A stretch of 64,000 bases of DNA from NCBI RefSeq assembly GCF_010858045.1, contig NZ_JAAGVC010000022.1:1-64000 (forward strand), in the 5' to 3' direction. Below are positions 1 through 10,863 of this stretch, piece by piece; position 1 is the stretch's first letter; each line of letters starts with the position of its first letter. The translations under genes and the position numbers were made by a program. Origin of the DNA: Nocardia cyriacigeorgica (GTDB lineage Bacteria; Actinomycetota; Actinomycetes; Mycobacteriales; Mycobacteriaceae). The notes under the pieces were generated by a model. The model was not told where the DNA came from. It did not search any database and was given only the letters and a program-made list of their open reading frames with translations.

Positions 1-13
1 CCGCCCGCCCTCC

Positions 14-27
14 CGAACACCGGTTCG
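14..27. promoter_or_regulatory. LexA/SOS-box-like palindrome
   Basis: Perfect inverted pentamers CGAAC-ACCG-GTTCG match the core of actinobacterial LexA boxes (CGAAC-N4-GTTCG). No convincing gene follows on the plus strand within the window, so the target may be a minus-strand gene beyond base 1. The GTTCGAAT part resembles a tRNA T-loop, but the flanking bases do not form a T-stem. Occupancy by LexA is inference. Confidence 0.4.
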
Positions 28-32
28 AATCC

Positions 33-63
33 ACGAAACAGCCTGCAAGCAGGGCGTTTTCGT
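33..63. terminator. hairpin with T-run, possible terminator
   Basis: An outer ACGAAA/TTTCGT pairing and an inner CCTGC-AA-GCAGG hairpin end in TTTT on the plus strand. It could end a plus-strand transcript entering from the left. It lies about 640 bp beyond pyrF, so it is not an obvious pyr-operon terminator. Confidence 0.35.
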
Positions 64-700
64 ACACGGAACGAATTAGCGGGGCGGTTGCCACGGCGTC
101 GTCACCGCCGCCGGCAAACCCACAACCCCCCGACCAGGAACTTTCTGGAAAATTTCTGCGTGTCGTTCCGGAATCAGGCGCGTGTCGCGTTCCGGGCAGC
201 TCGCGCGCGAACCTCCGACCGTGTCAGGGCGGTGCGCAGATCAGGTCAGCGCGCCGTGGCGGCCGGCCGTTGGGCGTCGAAGCAGGACGGTTGGACGCGG
301 GACAGCGAGTACCTGGCACGGCCGTATCGGCAGGCAGGCGCGTCTATGGGCCCAGACGACGCGGTACCGGGTACTCGGGCCGCCAACTGACCACACAGCA
401 TTTCAGCGAGGCGTCAGGGCACCAGCAAACGCACCTCGGGTACCGCCGCCGAAGCCCGGCGCCGGACATGGATCAGGCCCGGCCCGAGGGGTGGGCGGGC
501 CGGACCTGATGTCCCCCGCAAGTGCGAGGTGCTGTGATGGAAAACCGCCGACTATTGCCCCGCCGGAGATCCCCCGATCAACCTTCACAGCATCTCACCG
601 CCGCGACGCCGATACCAGCACCACGGCCGATGCGTCGCGGATGAGACACCCGTGCCGAAACCGCCGCCGGGTCCGGGGTGATCGTGTACGCGGCCGGGCA
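64..700. other. gene-free stretch downstream of pyrF
   Basis: About 640 bp without a convincing gene. The short open frames here give low-complexity Arg/Pro/Gly translations without recognisable domains. In mycobacteria a small integration-host-factor gene (mihF) and gmk usually follow pyrF; neither is visible here in any frame. Confidence 0.5.
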
Positions 701-1554
701 CTAGGCCTGGAGGAAGCCGAACTCTTCCTGCAGCGCGGCGACGCGCGCCCGCAGCGCCGGAACCGACGGACCTTCGCGCAGCACCTCACGCGAGGCGTTG
801 GGCACCACGCCGTGCAGCAGGTGGTGCGGGACGAGGCCGCGTATCGAGTCCGCTCCCCCGCCCTGCGCGCCCACCCCCGGCATCAGGATCGGGCCGTTGA
901 GCCTGCTCAGATCCGGCGCCTCGGTGAGGGTGGCGCCGACCACGACGCCGACGGAGCCGAAGCCCGCGCCGGTGTTGCGAGCCGCCGCGGCGTCGACGAC
1001 GGTCTGGGCGATGGTGCGCCCATCACCGGCGGTGATCCGTTGCAGCTGCGCGCCTTCCGGATTGGAGGTGGCGGCGAGCACGAACACCCCGCGGTGCTCG
1101 GCCTCGGCGAGCTCGAGCGCCGGATCGAGGGAGCCGAAGCCGAGATACGGCGACACCGTCACCGCGTCCGAACTCAGCGGGCCGTCGCCGAGCCAGGCGC
1201 GGGCGTAGGCCTCCATGGTGGACCCGATATCGCCGCGTTTGGCGTCGGCCAGCACCAGCGTGCCCGAATCACGCAACACCTCGATGGTGCGCTCGAGCAC
1301 CCCGATCCCGCCCGCGCCGTACACCTCGAAGAACGCGACCTGCGGTTTGACCAGCGCGACGCAGCCGTCGAAGGCCTCGACGCAGATCTCGGCGAAGGCT
1401 TCAAGGCCGTCCACGTCGTCGGTCAGACCCCATTGGGCGAGCAGGGCCGGATGCGGATCGATACCGACGCACAGCGGGCCGAAATGCCGCATCGCGTGCT
1501 GTAACCGGTCGCCGAAGGTCCGCACCGATCCCGCTCCGCTCTCCTGATCGTGGC

Positions 1555-1558
<4 letters not shown>
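701..1558 (-). CDS. pyrF: orotidine 5'-phosphate decarboxylase
   Basis: Cytoplasmic enzyme that decarboxylates OMP to UMP, the last step of de novo pyrimidine synthesis. The 285-residue protein has the long actinobacterial (type 2) OMP decarboxylase features: GPLCVGIDPHP near the N-terminus, VKPQVAFFE, the catalytic LADAKRGDIGST motif, and GVVVGAT followed by MPGVGAQGG for phosphate binding. The GTG start at 1558 overlaps the carB stop (GTGA), which fixes the start and shows translational coupling. It is the last gene of the pyr operon. Nothing is missing. Confidence 0.96.
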
Positions 1559-4895
<3,337 letters not shown>

Positions 4896-4896
<1 letters not shown>

Positions 4897-6017
4897 CAGG
4901 CTCCTTCCATCAGACCGGCGAAACGGTCGAACAAGTACGCGGCGTCATGGGGGCCGGCGGCGGCTTCGGGGTGGTACTGCACCGAGAAGGCGCGCCCGTC
5001 CACCAGGCGCACACCCTCGACGGTGCCGTCGTTGGCGCAGACGTGGCTGACCTCGGCCGTGCCGAAGGGGGTGTCGAACTGTTCCCCCTGCTCGCCTTCG
5101 AGGGCGAAGCCGTGGTTCTGCGCGGTGATCGAGATGCGGCCGGTCTCGTGCTCGACCACCGGAATGTTGATGCCGCGGTGGCCGAACTTCATCTTGTAGG
5201 TGCCGCGGCCCAGCGCCCGGCCGAGGATCTGGTTGCCGAAGCAGATGCCGAACAGCGGCAGGCCGGCGCCGAGGATCTGGCGGGTGAGTTCGACCGCGCC
5301 GTCCTGGGTGGCCGGATCACCCGGGCCGTTGGACAGGAACACACCGTTCGGCTTCAGCTCCTGGATTTGGTCGAACGAGGTACCCGAGGGCACCACGTGC
5401 ACCCGGATGCCGCGTTCGGCGAACATCCGCGGGGTGTTGGTCTTGATGCCGAGGTCGACGGCGACCACGGTGAAGCGGTGCTCGCCGGTGGGCTCGATGG
5501 TGTAGAGCCCGTCGGTGCTGACCTCTTCGGCCAGATCCGCGCCGAGCATGGACGGCTGGCCGTTGACCCTGGCCACCAGTTCGTCGACCGAGGCGGCCAC
5601 GGCGTCACCGCTGAAGATGCCCGCCTTCATCGAACCGCGGGTGCGCAGATGCCGCACCACCGCACGGGTGTCGATGCCCGCGATACCGACGACGTCCTGG
5701 CGCACCAGCTCCTCTGGCAGCGTGCGGGTGGCACGCCAGTTGGAGGCGCGGCGCGCGGGATCGCGCACGGCGTAGCCGGCGACCCAGATCTTGCCGGACT
5801 CGTCGTCCTCGTCGTTCCAGCCGGTATTGCCGATCTGCGGGGCCGTGGCCACCACGATCTGGCGGTGATAGCTGGGGTCGGTGAGGGTTTCCTGGTAGCC
5901 GGTCATCGCGGTGCAGAACACCGCCTCACCCAACGTCTCGCCGACGGCGCCGTAGGCGGTGCCACGGAAAACCCGGCCGTCCTCCAGCACCAAGGCCGCT
6001 TCGTTATTTCCGCTCAT
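4896..6017 (-). CDS. carA: carbamoyl-phosphate synthase, small (glutaminase) subunit
   Basis: Hydrolyses glutamine and channels ammonia to CarB. The 373-residue protein has an N-terminal CPSase small-subunit domain and a C-terminal class I glutamine amidotransferase domain, with the nucleophile cysteine in LFGICFGNQILG and the His-Glu pair in QYHPEAAAGPHD. An in-frame GTG/ATG 10 codons upstream exists, but the ATG at 6017 overlaps the stop of the preceding gene (ATGA) and starts the conserved sequence, so it is preferred. Operon position is between the PH-like gene and carB. Confidence 0.97.
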
Positions 6018-6508
6018 CCCTCGTCTCCCGTCGTCATCTGTGCCCACGCCGGATACACCGTCTTGTCGTCTCCTCGGAATCCGGTATCGATCTCGGTCCC
6101 GGTCGGCAGTTTCCAGCGAATCACCAGCACACCATCTTCTGTCATCACCTTGCCCGCGTGGCCGCGTTCGGTGCGCACCGCGGTGATCGATTCCTGCGGA
6201 ATCCAGATCACCGACGCGCCGTCACGCTCGAGCAGGATGCCTCGCTCGAACCTGGTGAGTTCGGCGTTGGCTCGAAAGCCGAGGTCGCCGACCGCGATCC
6301 GGTCCTGCCAGCTCGGCGCCATGGTGCTGCCGAGGTAGAGGCCGGTGGTCGGTTCGAGCAGCTGAGCGCCCAGTTCCTGCGGCACCGGAGGCAGGTCGCC
6401 GATGCGCTCGGCCTGGCGGGCCGCCCGGTTCTGCCAGCCCCGATACATCAGGTAGATCAGTACGGCCCACAGCAGCGCCAGCCCGACCACCCACAGCGTG
6501 CGTTCCAT
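6014..6508 (-). CDS. membrane-anchored PH-like protein of the pyr operon
   Basis: A 164-residue protein with one N-terminal transmembrane helix (about residues 4-22) and a soluble domain resembling the bacterial PH-like family found at this place in mycobacterial pyr operons (Rv1382 type, from memory). Visible conserved stretches include YLGSTMAPSWQDR and an IPQESITAVRTERG segment. It starts at an ATG sharing one base with the pyrC stop (TAATG) and ends overlapping carA, so it is made together with the pathway enzymes. Its role is unknown; membrane placement near CarA/PyrC is inference. Confidence 0.85.
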   Translation of the reverse strand: MERTLWVVGLALLWAVLIYLMYRGWQNRAARQAERIGDLPPVPQELGAQLLEPTTGLYLGSTMAPSWQDRIAVGDLGFRANAELTRFERGILLERDGASVIWIPQESITAVRTERGHAGKVMTEDGVLVIRWKLPTGTEIDTGFRGDDKTVYPAWAQMTTGDEG

Positions 6509-7845
6509 TACGACTGCCCTCCGGTCCGCGCGGGCGAGGCCGCCACGCCGTCGCGGGCGGTGATCCGGCCGCGCAGCAGGGTGGCGGTCACCCGGGCCGG
6601 CAGCGTCATGTCCTGGTACGGCGTGTTGTCGGAGATGCTGGCGAGTTCCTTCGCACGCACCGTCCAACTGGCGTCCGGGTCGACGAGCACCAGGTTCGCC
6701 GGTTCACCGACCGCGATCGGCCTGCCGTGCTCGTCCAGTCCGACGATCTCGGCCGGGCGCTCGCTCATCACCTTCGCCACCCCACGCCAATCCAGCAGAC
6801 CCGGCCGGACCATGGTCTGCACCACGATCGACAGCGCGGTCTCCAGCCCGAGCATGCCGGGACGGGCGGCGGCGAACTCGCAGCACTTGTCCTGCTCGGC
6901 ATGCGGGGCGTGGTCGGTGGCGACACAGTCGACGATGCCCTCGGCGAGTGCCTGCCGCAGCGCGACGGCGTCGGAGGCCTCACGCAGCGGCGGGTTCACC
7001 TTGTTGACCGCGTCGTAGGTTTCCAGCCGCGAATCGTCGAGCAGCAGATGATGCGGGGTGACTTCGGCGGTGATCGAAATGCCCTGCGACTTGGCCCATT
7101 TCACCAGCTCCACGGTGCCGGCGGTGGAGGCGTGGCAGATGTGGACGCGGGCGCAGGCATCACGGGCCAGCAGCGCGTCGCGGGCGACGATGGACTCCTC
7201 GGCAGCGCGCGGCCAGCCGGCCAGGCCCAGGCGGGCGGCGGTCGGGCCCTCGTGCGCGACGGCGCCGACGGTCAGCCGCGGCTCCTCGGCGTGCTGGGCG
7301 ATCAGTACCCCGAGCGAGTTCGCGTATTCCAGGGCGCGACGCATGATCAGCGGGTCGTAGACGCAGTGGCCGTCATCGGAGAACATGCGCACCGCGCCGA
7401 TACCGGCGGCCATGGTGCCCATCTCCGCGAGCTGCTTGCCTTCCAGCCCCACCGTCACGGCGCCGACCGGGTAGACGTCGACCAGGCCGACCTCCTGACC
7501 GCGCCGCCACACATGGTCGGTCACCACGTGCGAATCGGCCACCGGGTTGGTGTTGGCCATCGCGAAGACCGCGGTGTAGCCGCCGAGCGCGGCGGCAGCG
7601 GAACCGGACTCGATGGTCTCGGTGTCCTCTCGGCCGGGTTCGCGCAGGTGGGTGTGCAGGTCGACGAAGCCGGGCAGCAGGATCTGGCCCTTACCGTCGA
7701 TGATCTCGGCGCCGTCGATGACGCCCAGATCGGTGGCGATATCGCGGATCTCACCGTCGGCGACGAGCACGTCGACCGGCTCGCCCTCGCCGTAGACCAG
7801 TACACCCTTCAGCAGAACGGATGCGCTCACACTGTTTTCGCTCAT
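6508..7845 (-). CDS. pyrC: dihydroorotase
   Basis: Zinc amidohydrolase that cyclises carbamoyl-aspartate to dihydroorotate. The 445 residues contain the metal-binding DLHTHLREPG motif near residue 60, HAEEPRL, HICHAST, EVTPHHLLLDD and the catalytic-aspartate segment VATDHAPH, all typical of class I dihydroorotase. The ATG at 7845 is preceded by a strong AGGAGG seven to eight bases upstream; a longer in-frame start at 7890 lacks this and gives a non-conserved leader. A 25-codon ORF lies immediately upstream and overlaps the start. Confidence 0.96.
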   Translation of the reverse strand: MSENSVSASVLLKGVLVYGEGEPVDVLVADGEIRDIATDLGVIDGAEIIDGKGQILLPGFVDLHTHLREPGREDTETIESGSAAAALGGYTAVFAMANTNPVADSHVVTDHVWRRGQEVGLVDVYPVGAVTVGLEGKQLAEMGTMAAGIGAVRMFSDDGHCVYDPLIMRRALEYANSLGVLIAQHAEEPRLTVGAVAHEGPTAARLGLAGWPRAAEESIVARDALLARDACARVHICHASTAGTVELVKWAKSQGISITAEVTPHHLLLDDSRLETYDAVNKVNPPLREASDAVALRQALAEGIVDCVATDHAPHAEQDKCCEFAAARPGMLGLETALSIVVQTMVRPGLLDWRGVAKVMSERPAEIVGLDEHGRPIAVGEPANLVLVDPDASWTVRAKELASISDNTPYQDMTLPARVTATLLRGRITARDGVAASPARTGGQS

Positions 7846-7919
7846 GCTGTGACCTCCTGGCATGATCGGGCGCCTTCCGTGGTTACGCACGCTGCCTCCT
7901 CCAGGCGCTGACCGCTCAT
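7842..7919 (-). CDS. 25-codon coupling ORF between pyrB and pyrC
   Basis: An ATG that overlaps the pyrB stop (ATGA, 7919-7916) opens a 25-codon frame whose TGA overlaps the pyrC ATG (7845-7842). Its 3' part contains the AGGAGG that serves pyrC. Translating it would carry ribosomes from pyrB into pyrC without a gap. The peptide starts MSGQRLEEAACVTTEG and matches no family I recognise. It may be a coupling device rather than a functional peptide; whether it is translated is unproven. Confidence 0.45.
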   Translation of the reverse strand: MSGQRLEEAACVTTEGARSCQEVTA

Positions 7920-8872
7920 GCCGCGGCCTCCTGGGTCCCCACCAGCAGCCGGAACAGCACCGCCATCCGCATATGCACTCCGTTCGTCACCTGTTGCAGC
8001 ACCGCGGCCTTGGGCGAATCCGCCACCGACGACGCGATTTCCATACCGCGCAGCATCGGGCCCGGATGCAGCACCACCGCATGCTCGTCCAGCAGCGCCA
8101 GCCTGCGTTCGGACAGTCCGTAGTTCACCGCGTATTCGCGGGCCGACGGGAAGAAGCCGCCGTTCATCCGTTCGGCCTGCACCCGCAGCATCAGCACCGC
8201 GTCGGCGCCGGGCAGTTCGGCGTCGAGGCTGTGCGAGACCCGCACCGGCCAGCTCTCCACCCCGGTCGGCAGCAGCGTGCGCGGCGCGACGAGCACCACT
8301 TCCGCGCCGAGGGTGGACAGCAGGAAGGCATTGGAGCGGGCGACCCGGCTGTGCAGGATGTCGCCGACGATCACCACGCGCCTGCCCTCGATGGTGCCGA
8401 GGCGCTGACGCAGCGTGAGCGCGTCCAGCAGGGCCTGGGTCGGATGCTGGTGGGTGCCGTCGCCCGCGTTGATGACCGCGGGGACCGATCCACCGGACGT
8501 CCGCGCCCACTCCTCGAACCAGCGCGCGATCTGATGCGCCGCGCCCGAGGCCGGGTGCCGCACGATCAGCGCGTCGGCGCCCGCGGCGTGCAGGGTGAGC
8601 GCGGTATCGCGCAGCGATTCGCCCTTGGCGACCGAGGAACTGCTCGCGCTGACGTTGATGACGTCGGCGCTCATCCATTTGCCCGCGACCTCGAACGAGA
8701 CGCGGGTGCGGGTGGAGTTCTCGAAGAACACCGTCATCACGGTGCGCCCGCGCAGCGTCGGCAGCTTGTGCACCTCGCGGCCGAGCAGGGCCTGTTCGAA
8801 ACGTTCGGCTTCGTCGAGCAGTTCGGTGGCGACGTCGCGGCGCAGATCGGCGACCGTCAGTAGATGCCTCAC
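7916..8872 (-). CDS. pyrB: aspartate carbamoyltransferase, catalytic subunit
   Basis: Condenses carbamoyl phosphate with aspartate, the committed pyrimidine step. The 318 residues show the carbamoyl-phosphate signature FFENSTRTRVSFE near residue 50, HPASGAAHQ, the HQHPTQALLDALT motif and a C-terminal HPGPMLRG motif. It starts at GTG 8872, overlapping the pyrR stop (GTGA). No regulatory pyrI subunit is nearby, as is usual for actinobacteria. Confidence 0.97.
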   Translation of the reverse strand: MRHLLTVADLRRDVATELLDEAERFEQALLGREVHKLPTLRGRTVMTVFFENSTRTRVSFEVAGKWMSADVINVSASSSSVAKGESLRDTALTLHAAGADALIVRHPASGAAHQIARWFEEWARTSGGSVPAVINAGDGTHQHPTQALLDALTLRQRLGTIEGRRVVIVGDILHSRVARSNAFLLSTLGAEVVLVAPRTLLPTGVESWPVRVSHSLDAELPGADAVLMLRVQAERMNGGFFPSAREYAVNYGLSERRLALLDEHAVVLHPGPMLRGMEIASSVADSPKAAVLQQVTNGVHMRMAVLFRLLVGTQEAAA

Positions 8873-9543
8873 GCTTCCTCCTGGTGCAGGTACACACCGT
8901 CGCGGCCGTCGTGTTCGGTGAGCAGCACCGAGATGTCCTCGGTGCGCGCGGTCGGCACGTTCTTGCCGACGAAGTCGGCCCGGATCGGCAGTTCGCGGTG
9001 GCCGCGGTCGACCAGGACCGCGAGTTGTACGGCGCGGGGGCGGCCGAGGTCGCGCAGGCCGTCGAGGGCCGAGCGCACGGTGCGGCCGGAGAACAGCACA
9101 TCGTCGACGAGCACGACGAGCGCGTCCTCGATGCCGCCTTCGGGCACCGAGGTGCGCTCCAGCGGGCGATGCGGCCTGCTGCGCAGGTCGTCGCGGTAGA
9201 GGGTGATGTCCAGCGAGCCGAGCGCCGGGCGGACACCGGAGAATTCTTCGATCTTGTCCGCGAGCCGGGCCGCCAGCGTGGTGCCGCGGGTCGGGATGCC
9301 GATCAGCACCACCCGGGGCGCGGCGGGATCGCCCGAATCCAGGGCGGTCTTCTCGATGATCTGATGCGCGATACGCGCGATGGTGCGGCCGACGTCGGAG
9401 GGAGACAACAGTTCCCGTCCCGCCGCTACCCATGCCGGAGTGTGACGCTCCGAGGGGCCGGTCGCCCCGGCGGCGTCGCCGCTGCCCGCCGACGTCGCTT
9501 CGGCAGCGCCGGACGCGGCTGCCCGTTCTTCGGGCACAGCCAT
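8869..9543 (-). CDS. pyrR: bifunctional pyr operon regulator / uracil phosphoribosyltransferase
   Basis: RNA-binding regulator of pyrimidine genes that also has uracil phosphoribosyltransferase activity. The 224-residue protein has a low-complexity Ala/Gly-rich N-terminal extension of about 45 residues, then the PyrR core: IGIPTRGTTLA, RDDLRSRP and the PRPP-binding loop VVLVDDVLFSGRTVR. The ATG at 9543 follows a strong AAGGAGG. It is the first gene of the operon, and the hairpin in its own leader suggests autoregulation by hiding this ribosome-binding site when UMP/UTP is abundant. Confidence 0.95.
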   Translation of the reverse strand: MAVPEERAAASGAAEATSAGSGDAAGATGPSERHTPAWVAAGRELLSPSDVGRTIARIAHQIIEKTALDSGDPAAPRVVLIGIPTRGTTLAARLADKIEEFSGVRPALGSLDITLYRDDLRSRPHRPLERTSVPEGGIEDALVVLVDDVLFSGRTVRSALDGLRDLGRPRAVQLAVLVDRGHRELPIRADFVGKNVPTARTEDISVLLTEHDGRDGVYLHQEEA

Positions 9544-9548
9544 GCCGA

Positions 9549-9585
9549 CCTCCTTCCCCGCCTCACCGGACGGTCCGTTAAAGGA
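9549..9585 (-). promoter_or_regulatory. PyrR-binding hairpin masking the pyrR Shine-Dalgarno sequence
   Basis: On the minus strand, 9572-9559 reads CGTCCGGTGAGGCG, matching the PyrR-binding consensus ARUCCNGNGAGGYU at most positions; the outer A-U pair is replaced by C-G, keeping the pairing. Outside this loop, UCCUU (9585-9581) can pair with AAGGA (9555-9551), which is part of the AAGGAGG of pyrR. PyrR binding would therefore block ribosome access. Translational repression of this kind is known for mycobacterial pyr operons; its use here is inferred. Confidence 0.75.
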
Positions 9586-9600
9586 TGTCTTACGCCGAGC

Positions 9601-9629
9601 AGCCTATCAGCCCGCCGTAGCCGCTTTTC
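9601..9629 (-). promoter_or_regulatory. probable pyr operon promoter
   Basis: The minus strand carries TGATAGGCT, with -10 hexamer TAGGCT at 9606-9601, and a weak AT-richer -35 region (GTGAAAAG) 17-18 bases upstream. Transcription would begin near 9594, giving a leader of about 50 nt that contains the PyrR hairpin. Confidence 0.45.
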
Positions 9630-9650
9630 ACCAGGTGAGGGCTGGATCAG

Positions 9651-9698
9651 CGGTTGTGAGCGGGAACACCGATCATCGACTCGGCACCGGTTGTGAGC
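9651..9698. repeat. 11-bp direct repeats upstream of the pyr promoter
   Basis: CGGTTGTGAGC occurs at 9651-9661 and again at 9688-9698, 37 bp apart, upstream of the proposed pyr promoter. Spacing is about 3.5 helical turns. It may be a protein-binding site; no known regulator is recognised. Confidence 0.4.
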
Positions 9699-9809
9699 CC
9701 GATAACGCATGGCGACGTGCGATGTCGTGCGCGGGCGCGGCGGACGCTCAGCGCGAACCCTGGCCACGAGGCCCGCATCCGCCGCGGCACGATCCGGGCG
9801 AGGCCGAAG

Positions 9810-10652
9810 TCACTCGCGGACGGCGAGGATGTTGCCTGCCTGCGGGTCGTTCATCGTCACGGGCCGCCCGTACGGTGCGGCGAGATCGTCCCAGGCGCGG
9901 AAGCTCGTGCGCCAGCCGTGGGTGCCGAACCAGGTTTCGGCGTCGTTGCCGAGGCCGTTGATCGGGGTCGGGCGATCGCCGGCGCCGGACACCAGGTCGC
10001 GCAGCGCCCGGTACGACGGGGCGGCGGCGTCGGTCTGGAATCGGCCGACGCCGAACCGGCTGGCCGTGGACGACAGTTCGGTGACGGTGCCGGCGACCGC
10101 GTAGGCCTGCTCGCGCGAGAGGTAGCCGAGCACGCCCTCGTCGATCCACTGGGTGGGCCGGTCGACGCGGAACCCGCTCTCCCGCAGCGCCTTCGCCCAG
10201 TCCTCGCGCAGATCCGCGGCAACCACCCGGCGCACGCACGTGGGCCTGGCATCGTGGGAGGCCAGTAGCGGTTCCTTGAAGGCGAACAATTCGGGCAGGT
10301 CCAGCTCGAAGAAGTGGATGCCCGGCGCCAAACCGAGCCGGAACGCCCGGGTGTCGAGACCGGCGCCCAGCAGCACGATCTGCTCGCAGCCGGCCGCTAT
10401 GCCGTCACGAATGTCGTCGTCGACGAGTCTGACCGCAACCGAACGTGCCTCATAGAACTGGTCGGCCAAGGCCTCGAATCGGGCCCAGCGCTCGTCGTCG
10501 AAGCCGGTCCGCGCGGCATCGACGAACACAGTGGCAAGGGGGTCGTCATAGAGCCGGTCGGGGCGAAGGCTCTCGCGCATGCGGATCATCGCCACACCGA
10601 TCGCGGTCATCGCCACACCCGCGGTGGGTACGGATCTCGTTTCCTCTGCCAT
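9810..10652 (-). CDS. class I SAM-dependent methyltransferase (mycobacterial putative O-methyltransferase type)
   Basis: A 280-residue protein of the actinobacterial SAM-methyltransferase family that is multicopy in mycobacteria and nocardiae (leucine carboxyl methyltransferase-like). Visible motifs: ARTGFDD near the N-terminus, the SAM-binding VLLGAGLDTRAFRL, FELDLPE, and WIDEGVLGYLS. The ATG at 10652 is preceded by GGAGGGGAG; the open frame extends upstream but that part is non-conserved. The substrate is unknown. It is separated from the pyr operon by 266 bp and from cycA by 211 bp, so it is probably a single-gene unit. Confidence 0.85.
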   Translation of the reverse strand: MAEETRSVPTAGVAMTAIGVAMIRMRESLRPDRLYDDPLATVFVDAARTGFDDERWARFEALADQFYEARSVAVRLVDDDIRDGIAAGCEQIVLLGAGLDTRAFRLGLAPGIHFFELDLPELFAFKEPLLASHDARPTCVRRVVAADLREDWAKALRESGFRVDRPTQWIDEGVLGYLSREQAYAVAGTVTELSSTASRFGVGRFQTDAAAPSYRALRDLVSGAGDRPTPINGLGNDAETWFGTHGWRTSFRAWDDLAAPYGRPVTMNDPQAGNILAVRE

Positions 10653-10837
10653 CGGCAGCTCCCCTCCAGCACCGCACGACGGCTGCCGCGCGACCTCGCG
10701 AACACTGCCGACGACTCTAGGCGCCGTCACCGCGGACGGGATCGAAAACGGAAGCCGAACCACGACGACACCGGCCGCCCCGAAGTCACCTCGGGCGGGG
10801 GCCGGGACAGTGCGCCGACCCCGCCCTCGCGGGATGC

Positions 10838-10855
10838 CCGCCCCGATCGGGGCGG
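10838..10855. terminator. hairpin just beyond cycA
   Basis: CCGCCCCG-AT-CGGGGCGG forms a compact GC stem nine bases after the cycA stop codon. There is no T-run, as is common in high-GC actinobacteria. It is a probable cycA terminator. Confidence 0.45.
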
Positions 10856-10863
10856 ACAGCCGG

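Noticed and set aside
17..36. tRNA T-loop-like GGTTCGAATCC near the window start
   Set aside because: The five bases on either side do not pair to form a T-stem, and no acceptor, D or anticodon arms fit. The bases are better explained by the CGAAC-N4-GTTCG palindrome.
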